A stretch of 64,000 nucleotides of DNA from SHWC01 sp050173345 (GTDB lineage Bacteria > Pseudomonadota > Alphaproteobacteria > UBA828), in the NCBI GenBank assembly GCA_050173345.1, contig JBFXKW010000004.1:210660-274659 (forward strand), read 5' to 3'. The translations under genes and the position numbers were made by a program. Positions 63,501 to 64,000 of this stretch are shown here, piece after piece. The notes under the pieces are model-generated. The model was not told the origin of the DNA. It saw nothing but the letters and a program-made list of their open reading frames with translations, and ran no database searches. The stretch's first letter is position 1. Each line of letters begins with the position of its first letter.

Positions 63501-64000
63501 GGTTCAAGTTCTGCGGCCCGGCGATCTCGTCGTTCGACGCGGCGTCGGTGCCGGCCTCGAAATGGCCGGGAACTGCCTCGTTGCCCGCCTCGCGCACCGA
63601 AGCCGAGACGCTGCCGCCGAGCGGGGCCGCGTCGTCGTTGAGGATGGTGCCGGTGCCGGTGTCGGCGGTATTGACCGTGCCCGACACCGCGGTGGCGGAG
63701 ACGATGAAGGTCTCGTCGGGCTCCATTACGGTGTCGTGCGCCGACTGAACGGTCACGGTCGCCGCGGTCTGGCCGGCTGCGAAGGTCACAAGGTGGCCGT
63801 CGATCGACGTGTAATCGGCCCCTTCGGTCGCCGTGCCGCTCCCGGTGTTCAGCGACACCACGATGGTCTCGCTGCTCGGGTTGGAGAGCGTCAGGTCGAA
63901 CACCAGTGAGCCGCCCTCGGTCACCGACTCGTTGCTGATGGTCAGGGTCGGGGCCGCGTCGTTGTCGAGGATGGTGCCGAGGCCGGTATTGCCGATGGTC
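60550..64000 (-). CDS. Giant RTX/Calx-beta surface protein, C-terminal part (type I secretion substrate)
   Basis: Partial: the frame is open to the right edge of the window and the N-terminus lies beyond it. At least 1149 codons are visible. From N to C (minus strand): a Calx-beta repeat end (TILDNDAAPTLTISNESVTE) and a full Calx-beta domain (about 63924-63600), a T1SS-143-like repeat domain (about 63550-63100), a von Willebrand A domain with MIDAS DVSIS near 63015 (about 63050-62350), a VCBS/cadherin-like domain (about 62310-61990), a second Calx-beta (about 61990-61640), an unassigned beta-rich domain (about 61640-61240), degenerate RTX Ca-binding repeats GLEGNDSLNGSNGTDILNGG and GGDDILVWDADD (about 61170-60960), and a C-terminal secretion domain with LDAQSVLDITDDSGDSALL (about 60760). 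This is the layout of large LapA-like adhesins exported by TolC-dependent type I systems. Acidic, Gly/Asp/Thr/Ser-rich composition fits an extracellular calcium-stabilised protein. The gene converges on tolC. Confidence 0.88.
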   Translation of the reverse strand, partial: TIGNTGLGTILDNDAAPTLTISNESVTEGGSLVFDLTLSNPSSETIVVSLNTGSGTATEGADYTSIDGHLVTFAAGQTAATVTVQSAHDTVMEPDETFIVSATAVSGTVNTADTGTGTILNDDAAPLGGSVSASVREAGNEAVPGHFEAGTDAASNDEIAGPQNLNLSFGPDGPHAVSPFAWSTSVTAIDTEGGDPALGTLTSGGYPVAWQVSSDGLTLEGIVQGGPHDGQVVATLTANITGSGSGAQVSFTYEQKGPIDHPDEGEAEGADMIQLGFSYTVQDATGDTATGSLTVNVLDDAPGSGEIVKAASIDSGMNDVNVAFVIDVSISMDTVVDAGGPGSGDDVTRLDVAIEALKTTLQQAVDAGVNGPVMVAAFHGDRSGGTVHPAVTVTTFASAAAALAGVEAFFNTVKASDEWSDGGSTRYEGGLDAVADWFNGSLGTVSSDNQTIIGSVIDPINVGNADNRVFLLTDGANNQGAGGFDPTAQNVEALYGNVTDSVNNTPDIPNLTIKTVGITVESTYQNDLDRTDDGLVNGSVVNISDEAGAQGIVAGFGEITGENTVSGNLFVDDDLIDGPGADSAVPEAGADGLVAVYSFTFQASGGPQTIYADDSGVEFTTALGGTISVDFATGIYNYVAPTSGASGVEDFSYVVVDGDGDPLNGSLTVNVAGPTLSIGDAVALEGNQLVFEITRAGAVSGVTSTVTVNSSSGTATEGTDFNSIDGTVVTFAPGQTSAFVTVQSKTDAVTEGNESFTLSLANPVNASLADGTGTGTILDAGSPGVLNGEIVTNTNSGVQRSILTFVQKADNDSSTFDGPMHAYAQLFAHAGTGQSQSFLSQTGWDIATDHDYFVAFEHGGGTSSSINVTDFSIEGVTIQGSGTTQLDATPGGGSARVAFTAVINPPGGGDINGVIQAKTASTDGTDPGSSNADSLSDPSSSTFSYLAGLEGNDSLNGSNGTDILNGGPDTGDSGSGNGADRLTASGGDDILVWDADDTRIDGGSGFDILRIDDGAVAVFNAMYPGFSGPAQSVSANLVTTVDFTTISGLDDKVRNIEALLLTEEHTAGEFQGTKVVLDAQSVLDITDDSGDSALLYIVGNAGDKVELTGGDWSNAGSGNGFNDFSTVYNGVNVTVRVEDDIRLNDIVTT

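Noticed and set aside
60805..63909. A 1034-codon open frame on the plus strand opposite the adhesin gene
   Set aside because: It mirrors the codon bias of the minus-strand gene, its translation is Arg/Ala/Asp-rich with no domain or order, and the minus strand shows clear repeat domains.

Overview
The window is a GC-rich, gene-dense bacterial chromosome segment that reads as housekeeping DNA of an alphaproteobacterium. The evidence is gene order: a stand-alone F1 ATPase operon (atpHAGDC, no F0 genes), a TCA cluster sdhCDAB / mdh-sucCDAB-lpd, dapF-mtaB-ftsY divergent from ffh-rpsP-rimM-trmD-rplS, and rplU-rpmA-obgE-proB-proA-nadD-rsfS-rlmH followed by gpmI-envC-ctpA-yibQ-rppH. The order would suit a Rhodospirillales- or Hyphomicrobiales-like organism, but the sequence alone does not fix the genus.

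Layout. 0-4 kb: a Nudix hydrolase, then ftsY, mtaB and dapF on the minus strand. 3.9-5.5 kb: a small AT-richer insertion between dapF and ffh, holding a DNA adenine-methyltransferase-like gene, a convergent winged-helix-like small gene and two possible gene remnants. 5.5-9.2 kb: ffh and the rpsP-rimM-trmD-rplS ribosome/tRNA operon. 9.3-13.5 kb: leuC, leuD, leuB, asd (leucine and aspartate-family amino acids). 13.5-16.4 kb: two tandem paralogous TPR-glycosyltransferase genes. 16.5-20 kb: succinate dehydrogenase sdhCDAB. 20-23 kb: a Sel1-repeat exported protein and a SIMPL/DUF541 exported protein. 23-32 kb: mdh, sucC, sucD, sucA, sucB, lpd, so most of the 2-oxoglutarate-to-oxaloacetate arm of the TCA cycle is encoded in one stretch (fumarase is not here). 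32.3-34.7 kb: a higBA toxin-antitoxin pair with a clear operator, xerC and a transaldolase-like gene. 34.9-38.2 kb: priA and an exported protein of unknown function. 38.5-43.6 kb: the F1 ATPase. 43.8-45.2 kb: a ferritin-like diiron protein translationally coupled to an unknown gene. 45.2-51.3 kb: a minus-strand envelope/cell-division set. 51.5-52.7 kb: three small exported proteins (an RlpA-like lipoprotein, one unknown, one His-rich). 52.9-58.6 kb: the obgE/proBA/nadD/rsfS/rlmH run and rplU-rpmA. 59-64 kb: a TolC-family outer-membrane channel convergent with the C-terminal part of a very large Calx-beta/vWA/RTX protein that runs off the right edge; the two look like parts of a type I secretion system for a surface adhesin.

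Two families of GC-rich palindromic repeats are scattered between operons and even inside them (atpA-atpG, sucB-lpd, and the 3' end of the mtaB reading frame). Many genes are linked by ATGA/GTGA/TGATG stop-start overlaps. The least ordinary parts are the dapF-ffh insertion, the repeat-derived mtaB tail, the palindrome-rich rplU-tolC gap, the giant adhesin, and a short stretch of foreign-looking codon use inside sucD.
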